From Larix sibirica (Eukaryota > Streptophyta > Pinopsida > Pinales > Pinaceae): a stretch of DNA of 12,257 bases. The position numbers and the translations under genes were made by a program. Each line of letters begins with the position of its first letter. Position 1 is the stretch's first letter. The notes below the pieces were generated by a model. It was not told where the DNA came from. It did not search any database and saw only the letters and a list, made by a program, of their open reading frames with translations. Where the stretch lies: NCBI GenBank assembly GCA_004151065.3, contig NWUY0300014817.1, positions 13,891 to 26,147 on the forward strand, in the 5' to 3' direction. Positions 1 to 7,959 of the stretch are shown in pieces.

Positions 1-12
1 GCCTAAACGGAG

Positions 13-41
13 GAGTCAGGATCAGGTGACAGTCCTGACTC
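13..41. repeat. Inverted repeat / stem-loop, 9-bp arms
   Basis: The arms gagtcagga (13-21) and tcctgactc (33-41) are perfect reverse complements separated by an 11-base loop. Pairing stops at the next base pair out. The site sits in the GC-richer leftmost part of the window. It could be an edge or leader structure of a truncated element whose remainder lies left of the window. No function is assigned. Confidence 0.7.
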
Positions 42-340
42 GAGACTTGCCCCCAAGGGCACACCCAATGGCTTGAGTATTTTTGCCACTCTAACCCCCT
101 TTTCTCGAGGTGCGTATTCGGTGACAATAGGCTAATCCTAGCAAAAACCAAGGGGGGTCGTCCCTATGAAAATAATGTAAGGCCTTTAACTATGAAACAA
201 GTAAAAAGCTATATTCTAGGAGTTAAGTGATCGATATGGAAAAATATTACAGTAAGCACAATTTGTAAAGATTTAATTAAATAACACAACACATGATATA
301 GATAAACTCACAACATTTTATGATTGAATTTAAAATATTT

Positions 341-730
341 TTAAAGTGATGACCAGTGCCGAGAATATAAAAGTGATTGCTTGCTGTGTTGTGTTGTGAA
401 AGTATTGTAGAGGCTTGTTGTAAATTTTAATTTATTAATGNGGAAAAGGCCTGATTTTGAACTTCTGAACCCTGAAATGCACAAGTATTTGTGCAAACTT
501 TGGCGGCTCTCTAGAAGTCCAACTGATGTGCAACTCAGTTGGTAATAAGTTCCATACAAAGATTTGTTTGTACCAGTGCCCATCTGAAAATTCCTGTGAT
601 CCAGAGATATGCAACACCCAGCAACTCTCAGCAACTTCCTATCAACTTCTATATCTGGGATCTGAACAAGTGCTTCAACCCTTTCCACGTAGTTATTTGT
701 CCAAACAATGTTATAAATGTTTCTTTCCAT
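341..730 (-). other. Unrecognised open frame, probably not a gene
   Basis: A 129-codon minus-strand frame is open across this interval, but the unknown base at 441 falls inside it, so one codon is undetermined. I recognise no domain, signal peptide or transposon motif. Two shorter plus-strand frames overlap it, and composition is not clearly coding. It could be a worn transposon fragment or chance. It is recorded because it is the longest frame in the first kilobase. Confidence 0.15.
441..441. other. Ambiguous base (n)
   Basis: This is the only undetermined base in the window. It points to a draft assembly or a consensus ambiguity. It does not touch any PAE exon. Confidence 0.99.
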
Positions 731-1298
731 TTTTCAGAAGTTGTGACTAAAGAATATTTTTTTTGATCAATTTCCATGACACTTCAAATTGCATGGAGGG
801 CATCTCCCCATTTCCAATTTCTTATTTTGTATCTTTCTATTCTATTCAAGCTCATGGAGAAGGATTCTACCATTACCAAATCCTACATTTGGGCAAAACC
901 TTGTAACTGGCTGTCTTCCGTACTGAAATGAATTTCCCATGCTTTTGAAATTTGTTCTTTGTTCTAAATCTATGCACTTTACAAACCACAGGTATAAATT
1001 TATAGGTATGCCTTTCTCAACTCCATGTTTTGATTTTTATTGTCACCATAATTTTTGTTGGACTATCAAACAGACTATCATCCACAAGTTGTGCCCTCCA
1101 TTTTGCTGGTAGACAAATTTGAGTTTTGAAGGTAGTTTCACTTCTATATATTAGTCATGATAACATAGATTACTATTAGTTTCAAGTTAAAGGTTGCAGA
1201 AATCATTTCAACTTTTCCACCTGCTTCTTTTATAGATCACAAGTTATCCATTGCTTGTTGCTTTCATGCCATTGTTGATTCTGTAATTTAAACTGCAG

Positions 1299-1355
1299 GG
1301 AGTAGTGAAGAACTTGCCAAAGGCTTGTATATCCTCGCAGTCAGATCCAGCACAG
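1299..1355 (+). CDS. PAE exon a ([10 protein letters not shown] block)
   Basis: This 57-base exon encodes 19 residues, starting [10 protein letters not shown] and ending SDPAQ. It is flanked by acceptor ctgcag (ending 1298) and donor cag|gtgtga (gt at 1356-1357). It aligns with the family block G-x-V-x-x-LP-x-x-C-TS that precedes CFFPQY. It begins and ends in phase 0. The overlapping open frame MYILAVRSS... is a shadow in another frame. Confidence 0.9.
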
Positions 1356-4300
1356 GTGTGAAAAATATTCATGATTTGTTTTTGGCATCATTATCCAGAT
1401 CTTTGAGGAAGATTCACTTTTTTCTGACCACGTTATGGAATGGAATGGCAGTGCTTCTTTCCACAGTATGTATTGCCATATATCCAGACGCCCATGTTCG
1501 TCTTGAATGCGGCATATGATGTATGGCAGGTAATTTCATAATTCTTCTTTTCTATCTTGAATTTTATATCCCTCCATATGCTAGGAAACATCAGTTGTTT
1601 CTTTATTTGTTCAGGTTCATAATATTTTGGCACCAGGGTCAGAAGATCCTCATGGTCATTGGCATTATTGCAAGCTAAATCCAGTAAATTGCACATCAAG
1701 TCAACTGGAGATATTGCAAGGTCTCATTTTGCACTACTTTCTCTTCATTTTTTATTTTATTGATCATTGGTAAAAGGAACAAAAGCAGGACCTTTGCTAT
1801 AAAGTAGTATATTCAAGATTAGAACAAAGTTACATCTTCAGGCATTTCCAGGTTTTAGTAAGCAGTTCCTGTTGTTGTGCTCAAAGAGAAGCATTTTCAT
1901 ATTAGAAGGTTGGAGTAGACTCTTTCCTTTGATAATATGATTTTGACAAGCCTTAATTTAATTATTGTTTATTTTGTGTAAATTTTAAATAAAAGGGTTA
2001 TTTTCATTATAGTACAGGGACATACTGCATACTGATATAAAAAATTAACAGCGGGCCCTTTAATTTTGTAGGAGGAATTTTCTGAACAGAAAAGGCATAG
2101 CTGTCCTTATTTCAGACCTTCAAAAAAACTCAGGTTATAAACTATCCTTAGAGAATAATATTGTGAAACAGTTCTTGACAGACCTTTTCCCCTAAGACTG
2201 TTAAGATTAACATGATATAAAGTTGAGAGTGTAGGAGCTTACCATTTGGTCCTCTGATCCTTGAGCCAAAGTTAGATGGAAACACTAGGAACCCTCGAGG
2301 ATGGGTATGTGGGAGGTCGAGATGATGGAGTTGGGGGGCAGACAGGATGTAGTTTGAAGTGGAGGACAAGAAACAAATCACAGGGGAGTTAAAGATGCTA
2401 CCGACGGGGGAAGAAGGGACTTGTGCTGCAAAGGAATATAGCTTTTCATTGGGCTGAAGGAGAACTGGGTTGGCGAGAGGGTAAAGATACGAGGCCAACT
2501 GCACGAAGATTGAACTGCAACCCTTCTTCTTGATCCCCTTGACGTGGTATTATTTACAATAGAGGATACTTTGTAAATAATCCACTATATGATAAAGTGG
2601 TGTATGTCAGGCAGAGTATATCCAAGGACCATAGCCCAATCCAAGGCTTTATTCCACTAAATGAAGATAAATTGAAGATGTCCGTTGCCTGATTGCTCAA
2701 TGAATGTCTATCCTTGCATGTGTGTCCATTTTCTGCCTCAGGTGAGGTACCACTGGCGGATCTAGTGTTTGTTATTGAACATGTGTTTCCTCAATTTAGG
2801 CCTATGCTAGTTTTGGAGGAAACTACTTTGATGGCAGTTGAATCCCATATCCCAAGTCACGCAGAGGGTTTGCTAGCATTGATGACTGATGAAGCACTTA
2901 AGATTGGAGATTTGGTGAATAGAGATCTAGGGATCTAGGCTCTATTTTGAGGTGAAACCCTTGCCAATGCTGACCTGATTGGTAATCCCTTGATGGCTAG
3001 CTCAGGCAGCAATACAAAGTAGTTGTGGGGAGGATTCATCTACTGTTTTGAAGCCCTCTTCATATGGGTCAGTCCTCCAACTTGAAAAACGTCTTGTAGG
3101 TTCTGCAAAGTTGTCCCTCATCTATTTTAATCATCTAGCAAAGCCCTCTTCTCATAGTCATTTTGCTTCCCAAGTTAATCCATCTAATCTTGATGGGGAC
3201 TTTGATTCTTTCATGAATTGTAACAAGGAATATGAATAGGGAGGTCATTCTATCGACATTGATGCATATAGCTAGAACGTACTTTAGTATATCACTTTGA
3301 ACATTGGAGGCTCACTAGCATATGTTTAGTCTTGCGAGCTCGACTTTAACCTCGAGGATAGAGCTTAGCTTCACCACCACTTATGGATTCAATTTCAGAG
3401 GTTCCAGGTTGAACTTCAATTGTTTATGGATTTGTTTTAACGATTTTTTTTTAAAATATTGATCCTTGATAGCTGCCACAATTCCTTTAAAGCTAAATTG
3501 CTTGTTTATGTGGAGGTAGACTTGAAGTAGAATCTCCCTCCATTATTTTAGTGTTCATTACAAATGGGGTTCATCAACAAAAGGTCTGGTACCTAAATTT
3601 GACTAATGCATGTTTTGCATGACGAAAATAGAACCATTATCAGAGATTTCCCTCACCATAAGCCCAAACTAGAACAACCTAAAGACCAATATGTTCCCAA
3701 GGATGACTCAAGTATAGTTTCATCCTCTAGTTCCATTGAGCATACCATTTCAAAGTAGGTCTTTTGTCAATGGAAGCCTACTCCAAAGGAACCATTCCCA
3801 TCTTTCAAGAGGTTAGTAGCCATCAAAGACTTTCTTCCCTACCTTATGTTGTTGTATAGCCTTGAATTGAAGCTCCTAGGCCTATGTATGTAGAAGATGG
3901 TTGGAAGGCCCAAAACTAATAAGAGGAAGGAGCCCAAATCTCCTTCTTGGGCAGAGCAACATCTTCGTAATGCAAGTCCTTATTCACATCCTAGGTCATA
4001 TAAGGATGCCACTATGAGTCCTCTAGATAGACAAGTTATTTCCCTAGGTGATTATGTGTCGAGTAATAGTTTCATTGGCTTGAGAATTAGGATAATCCTC
4101 AAATGAAGCTCTCTCTTGTATCTTGGAATGTAAGAGGGATGGCTATCATGAGTCACAAGATATGTATTAGAGGTCAACTACGAAAGTTCAAACCTAATGT
4201 GTTTTTTCTATAGGAGGTCAAGTTTGTTGGTTTTGAGTTGAGATGCGGGATGAGCTACTACATGAGTGGACCTTATTGGGATTTTGATTGCTCTCAGGGG

Positions 4301-5515
4301 AATAATTTGTGCACCATTCATGAGTTAGAAGTATGTGTCTCTAGCCCCCTCTTCTCCCTCTCTTTCATCCAAGATTGCATGTCTTTTAACCTCTTAGCCA
4401 TACTATCTCAATCTTATTTGAAGTCTCACATTGCCAAATTTACAATGTTTTGAATTCCCAATCCAATTGAGTTGCTTAGAATTTAATATATATATATTTT
4501 TTTTCTTTCCTAGCCCTGAATGCCCTATTCAAAGTAACCTAAGTGCCTCCTCAAATGTCCTAGTTTGGTATTTTGGTGTGGACTTACATTTACAAGTAAA
4601 CATGTACTACCTTTAAGCTGCTCTGGAACAATTGCTAGGTATTGTTCTTCTTAAATCTCCCTTGTCTTTTACCTCAAGCAATTTCTAAAATTAATGCTTG
4701 CCTCTACTAGTAAATGAGGCTACTTGTCTTTCAAATATGATAGCTAGGATTGTCAGATAATGGCTTCCATTATTTACCATAATTCAGTGAGCTTACGTTC
4801 TTGATTACTAGCACAAATGTTTAGAAGTTAGTAGTTGCAACTAACTGTATTTCATATTGGATTCCTAACTATGAAACCCTCATTGTTAAATTTCCTCATA
4901 TCGCAAACATGGGCATTTTAATTAATCTTCTTAGATGGTTTGTACTTTCTTTAACTATTATGAACTTTTGTTTTGGATACAGTTTTCTTGTATGACAATT
5001 GTCAAATGTTGGCATAAATCTTGTTTCTAGTCACATTTGCGATGAATATGTGCACTTTAATGGATTTGTGTTTTGTTGAATCTAAATGCATGTCAAATTC
5101 AAGTGTGACATATACTGTACAATCCATTAGTTTGAAATAGAAAACTATGTGGTGTTGATTTATAAAGATTTCATGTGTTGGGTTCAAACTTCAGTTTCAA
5201 GCATAATTATTTAAAATTGAAATATATTAAAATAGAAAATCAGTTTGATTAGTACCTAATCTACTGAATAGTAATAGCTATGAAAAAATATAATATTTGA
5301 TATTTATCACCTTAGATAGTGATACATCACATCATTGCCATGTAACATTTGTCTTCATCTTATGAACAGGTTACAGGATGGAAATGCTTAATGAACTGGA
5401 AACTTTTAAGCATTCTGAAACAGGAGGGACGTTTATTAATTCATGCTTCTGCCATTGCCAATCAGAGAATCAAGACACATGGTTTGCACCAAACTCTCCG
5501 ATGGTGAATAACAAG
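1299..5515 (+). CDS. Pectin acetylesterase, C-terminal half, four exons (partial gene)
   Basis: Joining 1299-1355, 1452-1529, 1615-1720 and 5370-5515 gives 129 residues in one frame with no stop or frameshift. Residue blocks in order are [58 protein letters not shown] and DTWFAPNSP. This order is diagnostic of plant pectin acetylesterases (CE13, Notum-like alpha/beta hydrolases). These secreted enzymes remove acetyl groups from homogalacturonan in the cell wall. In the family the catalytic Asp lies in NAAYD and the His in NSCFxHCQ; both are present. The nucleophile Ser (GCSAGG), the signal peptide and the last exon (AVGDWYFDR...CPYPC) are not in the window. Full-length plant PAEs are roughly 400 residues. 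Intron phases visible are 0, 0 and 1, with the last donor in phase 0. Intact exons and GT-AG borders suggest a live gene, but a truncated gene cannot be excluded. Confidence 0.93.
1356..1451 (+). other. PAE intron, 96 bp
   Basis: A short GT-AG phase 0 intron between exons a and b. The acceptor is at tggaatggcag (ending 1451) and includes a T-rich run around 1416-1427. Its small size contrasts with the 3.6-kb intron downstream. Confidence 0.85.
1452..1529 (+). CDS. PAE exon b, catalytic Asp block
   Basis: This 78-base exon encodes 26 residues. It starts [15 protein letters not shown], then [11 protein letters not shown]. The Asp of NAAYD (codon at about 1518-1520) is the acid of the Ser-Asp-His triad in the PAE/Notum family. 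The leading Cys is a conserved disulfide candidate. The donor is cag|gtaatt at 1530, and both borders are in phase 0. Confidence 0.94.
1530..1614 (+). other. PAE intron, 85 bp
   Basis: A GT-AG phase 0 intron. The donor is gtaattt and the acceptor tttgttcag ends at 1614 after a good pyrimidine tract (ttgtttctttatttgttcag). Confidence 0.9.
1615..1720 (+). CDS. PAE exon c ([11 protein letters not shown] block)
   Basis: This 106-base exon holds 35 complete codons plus one base. It reads [16 protein letters not shown], then [19 protein letters not shown]. In the family this is the IQN-ILAP-x-x-x-DP-x-G-x-W-x-x-C-x-L-x-x-x-x-C stretch, with the two cysteines kept. It ends in phase 1: the single G at 1720 pairs with GT at 5370-5371 to give the Gly of LQGYR. 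The donor is aag|gtctca, a GT site with a weak consensus. Confidence 0.93.
2148..2504 (-). other. Unrecognised minus-strand open frame in intron
   Basis: A 118-codon open frame inside the large PAE intron, rich in Ser, Pro and Leu. No motif was recognised. The plus strand here (about 2230-2500) is unusually purine- and G-rich, which by itself keeps the opposite strand free of stops. It is probably a composition effect or an old transposon piece rather than a gene. Confidence 0.15.
2549..2600. repeat. Two adjacent perfect hairpins
   Basis: The first hairpin has 11-bp arms: attatttacaa (2549-2559) and ttgtaaataat (2571-2581), with an 11-base loop. It is followed directly by a smaller hairpin with 5-bp arms, ccact (2582-2586) and agtgg (2596-2600). 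The first arms are perfect, in a region where other repeats are decayed. It could be a small palindrome-forming remnant or a MITE-like end. No flanking target duplication was seen. Confidence 0.65.
2693..3239 (+). pseudogene. Coding-like plus-strand stretch, unrecognised, possibly 5' part of LINE
   Basis: Two open frames (2693-2938, 81 codons; 3048-3239, 63 codons) lie in the same orientation just upstream of recognisable LINE ORF1. The second, starting [18 protein letters not shown], has a balanced, coding-like composition with acidic and Ser-rich parts. They may be N-terminal parts of the LINE ORF1 or an independent remnant. No domain was identified. Confidence 0.25.
3330..4335 (+). mobile_element. 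Decayed L1-type LINE fragment (end of ORF1 and start of endonuclease)
   Basis: Read in broken frames, the order is a DUF4283-like tail (VYVEVDLK, about 3508-3535, matching the family's ARxxVEVDL), then a charged Ser-rich linker ([15 protein letters not shown], about 3700-3740), then a DGW start of the ORF1 tail (EDGWKAQ, about 3892-3912, then Lys-rich after a frameshift), and then the endonuclease start at 4103. Similarity fades near 4335 before any reverse transcriptase. Plant L1 elements run ORF1 (DUF4283, zinc knuckle)-EN-RT. Loss of the 3' part is unusual, since LINE copies are normally cut at the 5' end, so a later deletion is likely. Edges are approximate. Confidence 0.7.
4103..4330 (+). 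pseudogene. LINE endonuclease N-terminal fragment, nonsense codon at position 37
   Basis: ATG at 4103 begins [14 protein letters not shown], the SWNVRG start of APE-type LINE endonucleases; the Asn of WN is a metal/phosphate-contacting residue. The spacing to KFKPNVFFL-stop-EVK matches the family L(K/N)PD(V/I)xxLQE(T/V)K. The Gln codon is replaced by TAG at 4211-4213, while the catalytic Glu (E of EVK) survives. Weak similarity continues through [14 protein letters not shown]. No GDFN, SDH or RT motifs follow. Not functional. Confidence 0.75.
5370..5515 (+). CDS. PAE exon d, catalytic His block
   Basis: This 146-base exon contains two bases completing the split Gly and 48 codons. It includes [28 protein letters not shown] and [14 protein letters not shown]. 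The His of NSCFCHCQ is the triad base in the PAE/Notum family, and the flanking cysteines are conserved. Many plant members have Ala where this one has an extra Cys (FAHCQ to FCHCQ). The donor aag|gtaatt (gt at 5516-5517) is strong and in phase 0, as expected before the final (T/A)-x-A-x-AVGDWYFDR exon, which is not found in the window. Confidence 0.95.
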
Positions 5516-6350
5516 GTAATTCTACTTTGAGACTATAAAGCTTATTTTTAGTTAGTAACGGATTTAATTGGTCTTTATTTTTACTAATTTGTACTCTTCA
5601 ATATAATTAATCATTATAATATGTTACCAGGACTGTATAACTCTTTTAATAGAATTACAAAAGGATGCATCCAATTACTATCCAAGGATATGGTTCCTTT
5701 TCCAACCCATGCTAGAAGAGCCAGCAAATCAGAGTCAGACTGAACACCATAATTTGAGTCTCTAATTACTTTCTAAGGACAAAACCTTTAACAATTACTT
5801 GAATTACGAGTTTGTATATTAAATTTTAACCAATGAAACACACAACTTCCTTATGAACTCTTGCATTTCTTTGTCCACAACAAAAATTGTGTAAGAAGTA
5901 TAGGTGAAGGTCAAAACTCGTATAAAAATCCTGTAAGAAGTATATATAAAACAAAGTAATGACTTTCATGGACTATCTTCTCTCTCTATCTCGCAGTCGC
6001 ATGTTACTTGTGAGATTCTTTTTCTTGGTTCCTCCATGAATATGCAAAATCTATCCATAAATCTACAAAAGTAGATGATCTCTATTTGATCCACCCATAA
6101 ATAGAACAATTATGAATCTTATTTTTGAATAAAATTCTTCTTTTAATTTTTTTATTAAAAATGAATAATTATTTACATGCATTTAAAAAAAATTGGGCCA
6201 TACATGTACATGCATTTAAAAAAATCGGGCCATACATGTAGCGACAATAAGAAAAAACTAGTAGCTAGAGGTGCCTAGGAGACTTGTAAAAAATAGAATC
6301 TACACCTTAAAGGAATAACAAGCCCAAAATCATATAGCCACAATAAAGAT
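5516..6350. other. AT-rich sequence after PAE exon d, probable intron
   Basis: It starts with a strong donor and continues AT-rich without a recognisable last PAE exon. An open stretch after a possible acceptor near 5630 does not encode the expected GDWYFDR...CPYPC motif. It contains a 13-base repeat, tgtaagaagtata, at 5890-5902 and 5932-5944, and the tandem repeat at 6175-6239. If the gene continues, this intron is longer than 6.7 kb and spans the rest of the window. Confidence 0.6.
6175..6239. repeat. Tandem duplication, 33 + 32 bp
   Basis: Unit 1 (6175-6207) and unit 2 (6208-6239) both run from acatgcattt through an A-run and gggccatacatgt. They differ by one base in the A-run and a T/C change just before ggg. 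Each unit ends in acatgt, itself a 6-bp palindrome. The near-identity suggests a recent local slippage or duplication event. Confidence 0.9.
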
Positions 6351-6359
6351 ATCCTTCAA

Positions 6360-6554
6360 TCAAGTAGCAACAATGGGTCCTTGATTTGAAAGCGAGCCAT
6401 GATCATTGGGGTTGGTCCCCAGTAATGGTGGATCATCAACACATTGAGTGGTGTTACATCCATCATCTTTTTGTTTCTTTGGTTGCTTCTCCATAAAAAT
6501 ACCCAAGTCCAACCTAGGAAACCTATCATTCAAAGGCTGAGGAGGGGTAGATGA
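6360..6554 (-). pseudogene. Coding-like remnant, unrecognised (MEKQPKKQK...)
   Basis: An open minus-strand frame runs from just after a stop at 6555-6557 to a TGA at 6360-6362. It contains an in-frame ATG at 6494 that gives 44 residues starting MEKQPKKQKDDGCNTTQ. Composition is Lys, Asp, Pro and Asn rich, like the linker or N-terminal parts of retroelement ORF1 proteins. It lies downstream of the minus-strand LINE, so it may be the start of another truncated element. No domain was recognised. Confidence 0.3.
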
Positions 6555-6654
6555 TTACGGTGGTCACAACCTTGGTTTCTACATTCATTGTGCTCTCAAA
6601 CTAGGCGGATTTCCCTATGGCATGGTTTGCTACTAGAGTGATGCAAACAAACCT

Positions 6655-6848
6655 ATTGAAGAGAGATGTGAACTTCCAAGGGGACCCAACTCACTGTGCA
6701 TAGGGCCAATCCCTTGTATTCCATCAACTGTTGTAGATGTGCCAACTCTAGCTCCACCTACCTAGCTTAGACTATGATTTGTAATAGTAGACTTGCATAG
6801 ATCAAAGCTCCAACATACTAGGCGATACTATTGAAATGAGCAATTTTT
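6655..6848 (-). pseudogene. Broken coding-like stretch downstream of LINE zf-RVT
   Basis: One minus-strand frame reads through about 64 codons interrupted by three stops. It contains coding-like blocks such as VELELAHLQQLMEYKG and VSWVPLEVHISLQ. It lies 3' of the LINE zf-RVT segment on the same strand, where plant LINEs may carry an RNase H or a C-terminal tail, but I recognise no RNase H motif. Confidence 0.25.
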
Positions 6849-7029
6849 AAAACATGTTCATTCTCTTCTTTCCATTTAAAGAAGAGAATATTTATTTTAA
6901 CAAGTTTCCAAGTTTCTATTTTGCATGAAATTCACTGGCTCATGGGAGCTTATCACCAATCAGAGCATGCTTCTAGAAAATAGACCAAGGGAGAAATTAA
7001 CCATAGAGTTTCGAGACCCAAACAATAGG

Positions 7030-7230
7030 AATTAACCATTAGGTTGCTTTATCATATGAAAATACCAAAACAAATGTTTAACAATCTCATGTTTGTGATA
7101 TAAAGGGCACTTGGGTTATGGCATACTTAGATATTTCAGGCTTTGGCCAAGAGGAAGGTTGTCTGGAGTCAAGGAAAGGAAAAAATAACTTTTTTAGGCT
7201 CGATAAAATATTTCCACAATGAATGGAGCA
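7030..7230 (-). pseudogene. LINE zf-RVT (C-terminal zinc-binding) remnant
   Basis: With one frame change, the minus strand gives LWKYFIEPKKVIFSFP followed by KCPLYHKHEIVKHLFWYF. This matches the plant LINE zf-RVT pattern (W-x-x-x-x-PKV-x-F-x-WL ... CPLC-x-x-x-x-ET-x-HLFW-x-C). The second Cys of CPLC has become Tyr and the final Cys has become Phe, so zinc binding would be lost. A stop precedes the KCPLY block. Confidence 0.72.
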
Positions 7231-7811
7231 AAATAAACTACATTGATTGCTTAGAGCCAAGTCTCCTGAGCTTGTTTAACTTGGCTTCTAGCGTAGCTCT
7301 AACACTAGCCATAGATAACCATCGACTAGTTTATCTTTCATGATCTATTTAGATGCATTCCACTTCTAATCTTTCCACCATGACACTAGGTTAACAATGC
7401 ACAAATGAAATCTTGAACCCTCTGTAATGAAATTTTGAGCCCTCTCAAGAATCGTTGGAACCAAAGAGTCAAAAGTTGGCCTCCAAACTTTTCCAACTTT
7501 TCTAGTGATGGAAGTTTCCATCATAATGGTTCCTCACTTTCTCAATATCGTTTTGAAAAAATCTCTTAGTTGACAATTAAAGGGAAATTTAGCAAGAGGT
7601 TTTCTTTAAAGGGAACCAAGGGAAACTACTAATTGTGGTGGTCATTAAAGGGTAAGCCAAATCATAGGAGTCCCCCTACTAGCTTAAAAACCTCTTGATT
7701 GATTCCTAGGATTTCCAAATGCTTTGAGCCTCAAAGGGGCCTTGAATATGAATTTTGTTAGAGTTGACAATAAAGACTAAAAGTTGAGATTCATATGAAA
7801 GTTGTGTGAAG

Positions 7812-7909
7812 CTTGGTCAATGATGCAAGAAACAAAATTAAGCAAGATAAGAATGGTTGCCTCCCCTTGCCCATCTTCATGCTTACTATGAAAAATAACA
7901 TCACTTAGT
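7812..7909. repeat. Direct duplication of LINE endonuclease segment, copy A
   Basis: This 98-base segment is about 89% identical by eye (11 mismatches, no gaps) to 8283-8380 in the same orientation. The copies are 471 bases apart. Both encode on the minus strand an endonuclease piece ending in LNFVSCIIDQ. Copy A lies after the C-terminal endonuclease motifs, so it is out of normal order. Confidence 0.88.
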
Positions 7910-7959
7910 TGTTTCATGACATGCTAATGCCAGTTGTAGAGTTCAGTTGTAGAGTTCGA

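Larger units (their letters stand above)
1..1298. other. Noncoding sequence upstream of first visible PAE exon
   Basis: No exon was recognised here on either strand. The first 180 bases are richer in G and C than the rest and resemble a transposon or leader remnant; from about 180 onward the sequence is AT-rich and intron-like. The next upstream PAE exon (family pattern roughly ...SFYxDVVxLQ) was looked for by eye between 700 and 1298 and not found. If the gene is intact, this stretch is the 3' part of an intron longer than 1.3 kb. It ends in a plausible acceptor (ctgcag, 1293-1298) preceded by T-rich sequence. Confidence 0.55.
1721..5369 (+). other. PAE intron of 3649 bp holding a LINE remnant
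   Basis: A phase 1 GT-AG intron between exons c and d, about 40 times longer than the two preceding introns. The acceptor is tatgaacag ending at 5369. Its content is: 1721-2548 nothing recognised apart from a G-rich, stop-poor stretch; 2549-2600 two adjacent hairpins; 2693-3239 two unrecognised plus-strand open frames; about 3330-4335 a plus-strand LINE fragment; 4336-5369 AT-rich intron sequence with a TA repeat and T-run at about 4486-4505 and nothing coding recognised. Confidence 0.88.

Noticed and set aside
1325-1519. Plus-strand open frame [11 protein letters not shown]...
   Set aside because: It overlaps PAE exons a and b in the wrong frame and reads through their intron; the PAE frame explains the conservation.
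1433-1699. Minus-strand 88-codon frame
   Set aside because: Antisense shadow of PAE exons b and c.
4486-4505. TA repeat and T-run as a LINE poly-A or microsatellite landmark
   Set aside because: Too short, and T-rich on the wrong strand for a plus-strand LINE tail.
5629-5765. Possible last PAE exon after a 'ccag' near 5630
   Set aside because: None of the frames contains the expected GDWYFDR or CPYPC motifs, and stops follow; treated as intron.
7143-7343. Plus-strand 66-codon frame starting MAKRKVVWSQ
   Set aside because: It lies antisense to the LINE zf-RVT segment, which has recognisable motifs.
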